NCBI GenBank assembly: GCA_964639965.1 | Contig: CAZXGI010000034.1 | Coordinates: forward strand, 1-25,005 | Direction of reading: 5' to 3' | Origin: TMED23 sp964639965 | GTDB taxonomy: Bacteria > Pseudomonadota > Alphaproteobacteria > Rhodospirillales > UBA2165 | Length of the DNA stretch: 25,005 nt | Shown here: positions 7,365-14,600 of the stretch, in pieces | Layout of the letters: each line of letters opens with the position of its first letter | How positions within the stretch are numbered: the stretch's first letter is position 1 | Translations under genes and position numbers: made by a program | Notes under the pieces: generated by a model | What the model was told of the DNA's origin: nothing | The model's input: only the letters and a program-made list of their open reading frames with translations | Database searches by the model: none

Positions 7365-7742
7365 TTTCAAAAACTTTCAAACATGAAATACTACCTTTTA
7401 GATGTTTAAATTATCAGCTAAAAGACAAATAATTACATGTAAGTCGTTGTTTAATATATGTAAAGTTGTCCACAATTGAGTTTTGTCTTCATTCGAAAAT
7501 TCTAACTCATTGATTCTTATATATTTTCATTTGTTAAAATCTCGATATTGTAAATATTTTCACCTAAATAACAATATATTGATATTTTTCCTTGCACCAA
7601 AAATTAAGCAGGTCTAGGTTTGGTGTTTTAAAGATAAACTAACACTCAATGATGTGTCTATTGATATTTATCATGACAATAAGAGAGTACTGACTGTTGA
7701 AGAACAATACAGCTTTATTTCGGGATGAGCCTCGGAGAAAAA
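7365..7742 (+). other. 378-nt AT-rich upstream region of nrdJ
   Basis: No gene is supported here. A 7-bp stem CTTTTAG/CTAAAAG (7395-7401 and 7418-7424, 16-nt loop) follows the TPR-glycosyltransferase stop but has no T-tract, so it is a poor terminator. The only other notable elements are the candidate NrdR boxes listed separately. I looked for a cobalamin riboswitch (B12-box-like GCC-x-CTG regions) and saw none. Confidence 0.5.
7541..7581. promoter_or_regulatory. Candidate tandem NrdR boxes upstream of nrdJ
   Basis: CAATATATTG (7572-7581) is a perfect palindrome resembling the core of NrdR boxes (ACACWATAT...TGT-like). CTCGATATTG (7541-7550) matches it at 7 of 10 positions exactly 31 bp upstream. 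Paired boxes about three helical turns apart are the known arrangement for the RNR repressor NrdR. The sites are about 160 bp upstream of the nrdJ start. In AT-rich DNA such matches can arise by chance, so this is tentative. Confidence 0.3.
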
Positions 7743-10700
7743 ATGCAAATACCACGTTACTTTACTAAAGAAAATTCTGGTCCATATTCTGGAATAGAAT
7801 TTCGCAAAACCACCAGTGAGATTCGTAATCCAGATGGGACTATCGTGTTTTGCCATGAAAATATTGAAGTCCCGGCTGATTGGTCACAGGTCGCATGCGA
7901 TGTTTTGGCCCAAAAATACTTCAGAAAGGCTGGTGTTCCCGTTTTCGCAATAAAGGTAGAGGAGAATGATGTACCTTCCTGGTTGTGGAGAAGTATTCCG
8001 GATGAAAAGAAACTTGCCAAAATGCCAAAAGAGGAACGATTCAGAGGGGAAAACAGTGCTCAAGAAGTGTTCCATCGACTAGCTGGTACTTGGACATATT
8101 GGGGCTGGAAAGCTGGTTATTTCGATAGTGAAGAGGATGCATTAGCCTATTACGAAGAGATGCTGCATATGCTTTGTAAACAAATGTGTGCGCCAAATTC
8201 ACCTCAATGGTTTAATACCGGTTTAAACTGGGCATATGGGATTAATGGGCCTTCCCAAGGTCATCACTATGTTGATTTTAAATCCGGACAACTTGTCCGT
8301 TCCGATTCATCTTATGAACACCCTCAGCCTCATGCCTGCTTTATTCAAAGTATTGATGATGATTTGGTTAATGATGGCGGCATAATGGACTTATGGGTCC
8401 GCGAAGCTCGTCTTTTTAAGTATGGCTCTGGGACTGGCACAAATTTCTCAAATTTGCGGGGAGAAAATGAGCCGCTATCAGGGGGCGGAAAATCATCTGG
8501 TGTAATGAGTTTCCTAAAAATCGGTGATCGTGCGGCAGGGGCTATTAAATCCGGCGGTACAACTAGACGGGCCGCAAAAATGGTTATCCTGGATGCAGAT
8601 CATCCAGATATTGAGAGCTTTATCAATTGGAAAGTTAAGGAAGAACAGAAAGTAGCTGCATTGGTAGCTGGATCGAAAGCAGCTCACATAAATCTTAACG
8701 CCGTTTTAGCTGCCTGCCAAGAAGGCAACTACGAGGACCGATTTGACCCTCGTAAGAATAAAGTATTAAAAAAAGCTGTGATAGCCGCTCGGAAAGCGCT
8801 GCTTCCCGAAAATTATATCCAAAGAACAATTGACTTTGCCAAACAAGGTTTCACTGAAATGGAATTTGAGTCTTATGATACTGACTGGGATTCTGAAGCT
8901 TACCTAACTGTCTCTGGTCAAAACTCTAACAATACTGTTCGCGTAACAGATGAATTCTTGCAAGCTGTTGAAGAAGGTGCAGATTGGAATCTTATTCAAA
9001 GAAAAGATGGAAAGGTTGCCCGAACCATTAACGCGCGTGATTTGTGGATGCAGATTGGTGAAGCTGCATGGTCATGCGCTGACCCAGGATTGCAGTATGA
9101 TACAACAATTAATGATTGGCATACCTGCCCTAATACTGATCGCATTTATGCTTCGAATCCGTGTTCAGAGTACATGTTTCTCGATAATACAGCGTGCAAT
9201 CTAGCTTCACTAAATCTTAAAGCTTTTCAAGACAAAGATGACATGTTCAGTGGTGAAGCGTTTTCTTATGCTACGCGACTTTGGACCATAAATCTAGAAA
9301 TAGCAGTTTTGATGGCTCAATTCCCATCTCCCGAAATAGCTCAATTATCATATGAATACAGAACTTTAGGTCTTGGCTTTGCTAATGTCGGAGGTCTTTT
9401 GATGTCAATGGGTATTGCCTATGACAGCAAAGAAGGGCGGACACTATGTGCGGCAATTACCGCGTTGATGACCGGGATAGCATATAGGACATCTGCTGAG
9501 ATGGCTTCTCAATTAGGAGCATTTCCCGGATACGCCTCTAATGCAAAGCCAATGCTTAGGGTTATCCGAAATCACCGCCGAGCAGCCATGGGCCAAACAA
9601 AAGGATACGAGGAACTCGCCATATTGCCAGTTCCGTTGAAAGATAGTGAACTCGCGTCAACGCAGAAGCTAATTAAAATGGCTCGCCAATCCTGGGATGA
9701 CGCCCTAAATCTCGGTGAAAACCACGGTTATCGAAACGCTCAGGTCACAGTTATTGCTCCGACCGGAACCATTGGCTTGGTCATGGATTGCGATACGACA
9801 GGTATTGAACCAGATTTTGCTTTAGTGAAGTTTAAAAAACTTGCTGGTGGTGGATATTTTAAAATTATCAACCACACCGTGCCGGCCGCATTAAAAAAGC
9901 TTGGTTACAAAAAAGGCCAAATAGAAGAAATAATTAAATATGCAGTAGGAACTGGGACCCTTAATGGATCTCCAACTGTTAACCATGAGACGTTGTACGA
10001 GAAAGGCTTTACTGATGAAGCTATAGATCAAATAGAAAAAGGTCTTAGCGATGTATTCGATATCAAATTTGTATTCAATAAGTGGACACTGGGCGATGAT
10101 TTTTGCCAAAACAATCTTAATTTTTCAGCAGAAAAACTCGATGACATCGGTTTCGATATGTTATCAGAGCTCGGGTTCACTAGCGACGAGATTGACAAAG
10201 CCAATAGTTTTGTTTGCGGTGCCATGACTTTAGAAGGAGCACCGGGACTAAAAAGCGAGCACCTCCCCGTATTCGACTGTGCAAACCCATGTGGGAGAAT
10301 GGGAAAAAGGTATTTATCGGTGGAGAGCCACATCAGAATGCTAGCAGCCTCGCAGCCATTTATTTCTGGAAGTATTTCTAAGACAATAAATATGTCAAAT
10401 TCTGCTACGATAGAAGACTGCAAAGACGCTTACATGCTATCTTGGAAACTAGCATTGAAAGCAAATGCTTTATACCGAGATGGGTCCAAACTCTCGCAAC
10501 CCCTAAATGCTCAGTTCCTGGACGACGAAGAAGTAGTAGAAGAGATCTCAGAGCAGCCAACCGCAATAAAAGCTGAAAAAATAGCAGAACGAGTTATTAA
10601 ACAATATGTAGCAAAACGACTTCGATTGCCAGATCGTCGTAAAGGTTACACGCAAAAAGCAACCGTTGGCGGTCATAAAGTTTATCTTAGAACGGGTGAA

Positions 10701-11399
10701 TATGAAGACGGACGTGTTGGTGAAATTTTTATTGATATGCACAAAGAAGGTGCTGCATTTAGAAGCCTCATGAATAATTTTGCAATAGCCGTATCAATAG
10801 CACTGCAATATGGCGTGCCAATGGAAGAGTTTGTAGAAGCTTTTACTTTTACTCGTTTTGAGCCCTCAGGTATGGTTGAAGGTAATGACTCCATTAAGAT
10901 GTCAACTTCAATTTTAGATTATCTATTTCGCGAACTGGCGGTTTCATATCTTGGGCGGAATGATCTTGCTCACATCCAGCCAGACGATCTTACACCTGAT
11001 AGCATCGGTCGGGGCGAAGGCGAAGAAGATGTTCTAAGCTCGGCTACGCAAAAGGTTATGGAACGTCTAACTAGCCAAGGCTTCATTCGTTCGAGCTCGG
11101 TTGCTGCAAATATAAAAGCTCGTCCAAGTGATAACTTAATGGAATCTGCTCAGGTAGAAGAGCCCATAATAGCAGCTGGCGATGAGATTGCTGTCGCAGT
11201 ACTTAACCGCAAAGAAGATAGAAAATCTGACATATCCGCCAAACCAACTGGCCCCAGCAGCCAAACAGATCAAATAAGAGAAGCTCGGATGAAAGGATAT
11301 GAGGGAGATGCTTGCGGGGATTGTGGCAACTTTACGCTCGTTCGCAATGGTACTTGCCTAAAATGCAATACATGCGGAGCAACCAGCGGATGCTCTTAA
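7743..11399 (+). CDS. nrdJ: Vitamin B12-dependent (class II) ribonucleotide reductase
   Basis: NrdJ reduces ribonucleotides to deoxyribonucleotides using adenosylcobalamin, independent of oxygen. ATG 7743 is preferred over the in-frame ATG at 7725: GGAG lies five bases upstream and the product then begins MQIPRYFTKE, as homologues do. The 1218-residue length is normal for the long alphaproteobacterial type. C199 (PHACFIQ) and C485 (TACNLASLN) are the substrate-site redox pair and C474 (NPCSEY) the thiyl-radical cysteine, with E476 beside it. The 11-residue spacing C474-C485 equals that in the Thermotoga enzyme. SGTGTNFSNLRGENEPLSGGG and APTGTIGLVMDCDTTGIEPDFAL are further core motifs. The C-terminus carries cysteine pairs (GDACGDCGNF and GTCLKCNTCGATSGCS) of the kind that re-reduce the active site or bind zinc. 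The organism must make or import cobalamin. Confidence 0.97.
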   Translation: MQIPRYFTKENSGPYSGIEFRKTTSEIRNPDGTIVFCHENIEVPADWSQVACDVLAQKYFRKAGVPVFAIKVEENDVPSWLWRSIPDEKKLAKMPKEERFRGENSAQEVFHRLAGTWTYWGWKAGYFDSEEDALAYYEEMLHMLCKQMCAPNSPQWFNTGLNWAYGINGPSQGHHYVDFKSGQLVRSDSSYEHPQPHACFIQSIDDDLVNDGGIMDLWVREARLFKYGSGTGTNFSNLRGENEPLSGGGKSSGVMSFLKIGDRAAGAIKSGGTTRRAAKMVILDADHPDIESFINWKVKEEQKVAALVAGSKAAHINLNAVLAACQEGNYEDRFDPRKNKVLKKAVIAARKALLPENYIQRTIDFAKQGFTEMEFESYDTDWDSEAYLTVSGQNSNNTVRVTDEFLQAVEEGADWNLIQRKDGKVARTINARDLWMQIGEAAWSCADPGLQYDTTINDWHTCPNTDRIYASNPCSEYMFLDNTACNLASLNLKAFQDKDDMFSGEAFSYATRLWTINLEIAVLMAQFPSPEIAQLSYEYRTLGLGFANVGGLLMSMGIAYDSKEGRTLCAAITALMTGIAYRTSAEMASQLGAFPGYASNAKPMLRVIRNHRRAAMGQTKGYEELAILPVPLKDSELASTQKLIKMARQSWDDALNLGENHGYRNAQVTVIAPTGTIGLVMDCDTTGIEPDFALVKFKKLAGGGYFKIINHTVPAALKKLGYKKGQIEEIIKYAVGTGTLNGSPTVNHETLYEKGFTDEAIDQIEKGLSDVFDIKFVFNKWTLGDDFCQNNLNFSAEKLDDIGFDMLSELGFTSDEIDKANSFVCGAMTLEGAPGLKSEHLPVFDCANPCGRMGKRYLSVESHIRMLAASQPFISGSISKTINMSNSATIEDCKDAYMLSWKLALKANALYRDGSKLSQPLNAQFLDDEEVVEEISEQPTAIKAEKIAERVIKQYVAKRLRLPDRRKGYTQKATVGGHKVYLRTGEYEDGRVGEIFIDMHKEGAAFRSLMNNFAIAVSIALQYGVPMEEFVEAFTFTRFEPSGMVEGNDSIKMSTSILDYLFRELAVSYLGRNDLAHIQPDDLTPDSIGRGEGEEDVLSSATQKVMERLTSQGFIRSSSVAANIKARPSDNLMESAQVEEPIIAAGDEIAVAVLNRKEDRKSDISAKPTGPSSQTDQIREARMKGYEGDACGDCGNFTLVRNGTCLKCNTCGATSGCS

Positions 11400-11551
11400 A
11401 AACGGGAGTTTTATGTGGTCAAAATTATTTTTTTGGGTAGTAGCAATTTATTAATAGATATGAAGTAGAAAAGTGGTGAGGTTTAATGAGTTAACTAACT
11501 AATTAAAAGAAATAAGGGCTTTCTTAAAAAAAATTAAATCGGAAAGCGAAG

Positions 11552-11631
11552 AGTTCCTCCCTGGTGAACTAGGGGTGCAAGGGCGCATGGGCCTGCCAGC
11601 CAATACTATGTCGTTGCACCCCATTTTTTTG
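11552..11631 (+). ncRNA. Candidate small RNA: two hairpins ending in an intrinsic terminator
   Basis: Hairpin 1 pairs AGTTC (11552-11556) with GAACT (11566-11570) around a 9-nt loop CTCCCTGGT, so the CCTCC sequence complementary to Shine-Dalgarno sites lies at the stem-loop junction. One base later hairpin 2 starts, a perfect 9-bp stem GGGGTGCAA/TTGCACCCC closed over a 33-nt internal region, followed by seven T residues. The element is much richer in G+C than its surroundings and starts about 150 nt after the nrdJ stop, far for a simple nrdJ terminator. Anti-Shine-Dalgarno loops are known in several alphaproteobacterial sRNA families, but I cannot assign this one. The 5' end is undefined; a start near 11540 or further upstream is possible. 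It could instead be only the 3' end of the nrdJ mRNA. Confidence 0.4.
11572..11630 (+). terminator. Rho-independent terminator after nrdJ / of the candidate sRNA
   Basis: A perfect 9-bp GC-rich stem (11572-11580 with 11614-11622) is followed after one A by T7 (11624-11630). The apical part can add small stems: CAT/ATG and GGC/GCC around CTGCCA. The loop is unusually large for a plain terminator, which is why an RNA gene is also proposed. Confidence 0.65.
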
Positions 11632-11658
11632 ATAAAATAAATTAACAATTATTCTAAA

Positions 11659-11783
11659 TAAATGCCAAGCTTTTATTAAATTCCCATTACTCCGCCAACG
11701 AAATTAGAAAAACGTTATAGGGGAATTTAGGCATTTACTCTTATGATTTAGGTAGTAATCTTTACTTTAGATAGTTAGCCTAA
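11659..11783 (+). promoter_or_regulatory. Structured leader / nested inverted repeat upstream of ridA
   Basis: TAAATGCC (11659-11666) pairs with GGCATTTA (11730-11737), and TAAATTCCC (11677-11685) pairs with GGGAATTTA (11721-11729). The 3' arms are contiguous, giving 17 paired bases with one 10-nt bulge on the 5' side. Inside, AACG (11697-11700) can pair with CGTT (11713-11716). Nearer the gene, AGTAA/TTACT (11754-11758/11762-11766) sits within TTAGG/CCTAA (11748-11752/11779-11783), which ends just before the ridA Shine-Dalgarno site. If transcribed, this is a multi-stem 5' leader; otherwise the nested arms could be paired operators. No known riboswitch class is recognised. Confidence 0.4.
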
Positions 11784-11796
11784 TGAGGAGCAAGAA

Positions 11797-12264
11797 ATGT
11801 CAAATCGAATAGATGAGCGCCTTCAGGAGCTTGGGATAAAACTACCAAAAGCGACACCACCAGTCGCGAATTATGCCCCCTACACGAAAACAGGAAACCT
11901 TGTTTTTATTTCCGGACAAGTCCCTTTGCTAAAAGGGGAAATCCAATATCCGGGCAAGTTAGGTAAAGATGTCTCCATCAAACACGCGCAGATAGCATCG
12001 AGATTATGCGGAATGAATATAATTGCCCAACTAAAAATTGCCTGTGGCGGAGACCTCAGCCGTGTAACTCAGGTTATCAAGCTGAATGGATACGTTAATG
12101 GAACGCCAGATTTTACTGATCAAGCTATGGTGATTAATGGCGCGTCTGATCTCATGTTTGAGGTTTTTCAAGACATAGGCAAGCATGCCCGGGCTGCTGT
12201 TGGATGTGTTGCTTTACCCCTCGGCGCTGCTGTTGAGGTTGATGCTATTTTTGAGGTTTCATGA
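11797..12264 (+). CDS. RidA family (YjgF/UK114) protein
   Basis: RidA-type proteins hydrolyse reactive enamine/imine intermediates released by PLP enzymes, such as 2-aminoacrylate. The 155-residue product keeps the residues that define active members. R132 (HARAAVG) corresponds to E. coli RidA R105 and E147 (VEVDAIFE) to E120. It also has NLVFISGQVPLLKGEIQYPG and LSRVTQVIKLNGYVN. The longer N-terminus (RIDERLQELGIKLPKATPPVANYAPY) places it in the ~155-residue subgroup common in alphaproteobacteria. AGGAG lies seven bases upstream of the ATG. The stop overlaps the start of the VOC gene (ATGA), so the two are translationally coupled. A structured leader precedes it. Members of this subgroup may act on different imines, so I leave the symbol blank. 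Confidence 0.9.
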   Translation: MSNRIDERLQELGIKLPKATPPVANYAPYTKTGNLVFISGQVPLLKGEIQYPGKLGKDVSIKHAQIASRLCGMNIIAQLKIACGGDLSRVTQVIKLNGYVNGTPDFTDQAMVINGASDLMFEVFQDIGKHARAAVGCVALPLGAAVEVDAIFEVS

Positions 12265-12638
12265 TGGTTGTTTTTAGGAGAATTGATCATATAGCGCTTC
12301 ACGTTCAGGACCTAGCTTTCTCAAAAGATTTTTATAAATTTCATTTTGGATTTCAAGATCATTACGAACAAGTTACTCCGTCTGGAATTGAGATTTCTTA
12401 TCTAAAATTGGGAGACACTATATTGGAGTTAGTTGGGCGCAAGGACCAAGTGAATGGTGGCTTCCACTGGTGCATAGAAACCGACAATTTTGATGAAGCG
12501 GTCTCACACTTAAAACTAAATCAAGTAGAAATGCTGCAAGCTCCCCACCCGACGGATGCCAGAGAACCTAGCGAAGAAGGCTGGCGCAGAGTTGTCTTTA
12601 AAGGGCCAGACGGAGAGCAAATTGAGATTAGGGGCTAG
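12261..12638 (+). CDS. VOC (glyoxalase/bleomycin resistance fold) family protein
   Basis: This 125-residue protein is a single vicinal-oxygen-chelate unit pair. Potential metal ligands are H10 (RIDHIALHV), E56 (TILELVG), H69 (GFHWCIE) and E122 (GEQIEIRG), the H/E/H/E set of glyoxalase I and related metalloenzymes. KGPDGEQIEI is the typical C-terminal strand. The substrate cannot be read from the sequence; glyoxalase-like lactoylglutathione lyase or a methylmalonyl-CoA-epimerase-like activity are both possible. The start overlaps the ridA stop by 4 bp (ATGA), with a second ATG three bases later. Coupling to ridA suggests a shared role in handling reactive metabolites, which is inference. It is 51 nt upstream of the FemAB-like gene. 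Confidence 0.85.
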   Translation: MMVVFRRIDHIALHVQDLAFSKDFYKFHFGFQDHYEQVTPSGIEISYLKLGDTILELVGRKDQVNGGFHWCIETDNFDEAVSHLKLNQVEMLQAPHPTDAREPSEEGWRRVVFKGPDGEQIEIRG

Positions 12639-12689
12639 GTGTTAAATCTTGTGACTTGCTCTCTTTGAATTTGAGTTCTATCTATACAA

Positions 12690-13841
12690 ATGCCCGAAGG
12701 ACTAGAAGAAGTAACTAGAAAAATTTTCACTAAAATAAGCGACATTCCCCCCAAAGACTGGGATGCATGTGCTGGAAAGGATAATCCATTTGTATCCCAC
12801 GCATTTCTATACGCCCTAGAAGAAAGTGGGTCAGTAACTACCAAAACTGGTTGGCTACCTCAACATCTCTTAGTATATGATGAAAATAGTCTGATAACAG
12901 CCTGTATGCCAATATATTTAAAAAATCACTCTTACGGTGAGTATATTTTTGACTGGGGATGGGCTGATGCCTATAACCGTGCTGGAGGCAGTTACTATCC
13001 AAAACTTCAAGCCGCAGTGCCTTTTACGCCGGTAACGGGCCCTCGAATGTTAGTCAAAGAATCGGCGCCTGATCATTATTATCAAATACTAATAAACGGA
13101 ATAATTGATCTTGCAGAAAACCACGGTGTTTCATCACTCCACATAACCTTCCCGCTAAAGAGTGAATGGGACAAATTAGGTGCCGCTGGTTTAATGAAGA
13201 GAACTAGCAAACAATTCCATTGGGAAAATAATGGATATAGTAAATTCGAAGATTTTTTAAATGTACTGACCTCGCGAAAAAGAAAGTTAATAAAAAAAGA
13301 ACGTAGAAGGGTTAAAGAACAAGGAATCAAACTCATTAAAATTACTGGAAATGAACTAAATGAATATCATTGGGACGCATTTTATCAATTTTACCTTGAT
13401 ACTATTGATCGCAAATGGGGACAGTCATATTTAACTAGAGATTTTTTTTCAATTCTTGGCGAAAATATGTCTGAAAATGCCATGCTGGTGATGGCAGAAT
13501 ATGACGGCCAAAACGTTGCTGGAGCGTTAAATTTTATTGGTTCTGATACTATATTTGGCAGAAACTGGGGATGCCTAAAAGATTTTAAATTTCTCCATTT
13601 CGAGGCTTGCTATTACCAAGCAATTGAATTTGCAATAGATCAAAAATTGCAATGGGTTGAAGCTGGAGCCCAAGGACCCCACAAGATACAGAGGGGCTAT
13701 TTGCCGCGCGAAGTGTATAGTGCACATTGGATTAAAAATCAGAATTTTCGCGATGCGGTAGAAAAATTTATTGAACAGGAGCGTCGCCAAATTGAACTTG
13801 AGATAGAAAAATTAATGGAACTCTCACCATTTCGAAAGTAG
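12690..13841 (+). CDS. FemAB-like / GNAT-fold acyltransferase (PF04339-type peptidogalycan biosynthesis family)
   Basis: The 383-residue product matches the family long annotated as 'peptidogalycan biosynthesis/recognition' protein. Markers are DIPPKDWDACAGKDNPFVSHAFLYALEESGS near the N-terminus, YGEYIFDWGWADAY, LQAAVPFTPVTGPR and SSLHITFPLKSEW. Towards the end come FHWENNGYSKFEDFLNVLTSRKRKLIKKERRRV, then GRNWGCLKDFKFLHFEACYYQAIEFAI and EAGAQGPHKIQRGYLP. It consists of two GNAT-like halves as in Fem transferases, which add amino acids to peptidoglycan precursors. The true substrate of this branch is not established. No signal peptide; cytoplasmic. The ATG at 12690 lacks a clear Shine-Dalgarno site, but the N-terminal alignment with the family supports it. 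It is probably in the ridA-VOC operon. Confidence 0.88.
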   Translation: MPEGLEEVTRKIFTKISDIPPKDWDACAGKDNPFVSHAFLYALEESGSVTTKTGWLPQHLLVYDENSLITACMPIYLKNHSYGEYIFDWGWADAYNRAGGSYYPKLQAAVPFTPVTGPRMLVKESAPDHYYQILINGIIDLAENHGVSSLHITFPLKSEWDKLGAAGLMKRTSKQFHWENNGYSKFEDFLNVLTSRKRKLIKKERRRVKEQGIKLIKITGNELNEYHWDAFYQFYLDTIDRKWGQSYLTRDFFSILGENMSENAMLVMAEYDGQNVAGALNFIGSDTIFGRNWGCLKDFKFLHFEACYYQAIEFAIDQKLQWVEAGAQGPHKIQRGYLPREVYSAHWIKNQNFRDAVEKFIEQERRQIELEIEKLMELSPFRK

Positions 13842-13967
13842 GCAGATATTTAATGCAAAATTATGGTAATTAGTTAAGACAATACTTTCTACATTGGTTT
13901 TCATGGTATACAAATTTATGCCATCATTATAATTATCGGAAATAAAAGGTTAAAGGAGCTTTAGAAG

Positions 13968-14471
13968 ATGGATATTGAATTTTTCGTGATGTCGGCTTTT
14001 GCCGGACTTATGGGTACCTATGCATTAATGATGTTATCCTGTTGGGCTGATAGCTTAGGATTGCCGCGTCTTGATTTTAGCCGTCCGATGGCAAATTTAA
14101 CCTTTGCAAGATCTTTTGAGGAAAATGTCCCTCCGGGCGCAGGCGTTGAAGCTCCAAATACACCGTATTGGCCCGGAATGGCTATTGTTTATGTAAATGG
14201 GATATTTTTCGCGCTATTGTATTCTTCTTATGTGCATCAATTTATTCCCATTGGATTACTTGAAAATCTTATTCCAATCGCTCCAGCTGTTCTAAAAGGC
14301 GCAATTTGGGGTGTAATATTATGGTTCGTCTCTGGAATTTTCTATGTGCCAATATACCTTAAAGAAGGGTTCATGCTCTCACATATTCATCCTCTAGCAT
14401 GGCTTACAAGCTTGAAGGTTCATGTGGCGTATGGTCTTATGGTTGGCTGGATAGCTCCGACAACAATGTGA
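13968..14471 (+). CDS. Uncharacterised integral membrane protein, about four helices
   Basis: This 167-residue protein is not a family I recognise. Hydrophobic segments are at ~4-24 (FFVMSAFAGLMGTYALMML), ~72-90 (MAIVYVNGIFFALLYSSYV), ~103-128 (APAVLKGAIWGVILWFVSGIFYVPIY) and ~148-163 (VHVAYGLMVGWIAP). A hydrophilic loop with an N-x-P/PYWPG stretch lies between helices 1 and 2. AGGAG lies nine bases upstream of the ATG, so the start is well supported. It follows the FemAB-like gene after 126 nt and converges on clpA, with a probable terminator in between. There are no obvious catalytic residues; the conserved-looking HIHPLAW and SLKVH histidines might bind metal or haem, which is speculation. 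Confidence 0.75.
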   Translation: MDIEFFVMSAFAGLMGTYALMMLSCWADSLGLPRLDFSRPMANLTFARSFEENVPPGAGVEAPNTPYWPGMAIVYVNGIFFALLYSSYVHQFIPIGLLENLIPIAPAVLKGAIWGVILWFVSGIFYVPIYLKEGFMLSHIHPLAWLTSLKVHVAYGLMVGWIAPTTM

Positions 14472-14504
14472 TTTGTCCATAAATAGCCCAATTATTGCTT
14501 AACA

Positions 14505-14553
14505 CAAAGATAATGCCCTATCACTTTCTCTCCAGATGAGGGACTTTGTTTTT
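14505..14553 (+). terminator. Probable intrinsic terminator after the membrane protein gene
   Basis: CAAAG (14505-14509) pairs with CTTTG (14544-14548). Inside, CCCT (14516-14519) pairs with AGGG (14539-14542) and ATC (14520-14522) with GAT (14535-14537), leaving one bulged base. TTTTT follows CTTTG directly. The internal loop makes it imperfect, but it lies in the convergent gap between the membrane protein gene and clpA, where a terminator is expected. Confidence 0.45.
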
Positions 14554-14600
14554 CCTTTGATCTAACATTTTTGATAAAATAAATTGCAGGGTTAACGTTT

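Noticed and set aside
7365..7742. Cobalamin riboswitch upstream of nrdJ
   Set aside because: No B12-box-like sequence or adjacent stems were seen. Class II enzymes themselves need cobalamin and are not usually switched off by it.
7725..7742. nrdJ start at the upstream ATG 7725
   Set aside because: No spaced Shine-Dalgarno site precedes it, whereas GGAG at 7734-7737 is well placed for ATG 7743.
11560..11622. 6S RNA or TPP riboswitch in the nrdJ-ridA spacer
   Set aside because: The stretch with GTGCAAGGGC and GGGCCTGCC recalls the 3' part of 6S RNA, and CTAGGGGTGC recalls the start of a TPP riboswitch. The 5' half needed for 6S is absent (AT-rich sequence instead), and the TPP core CTGAGA and the CCTGATCTGG region are missing.
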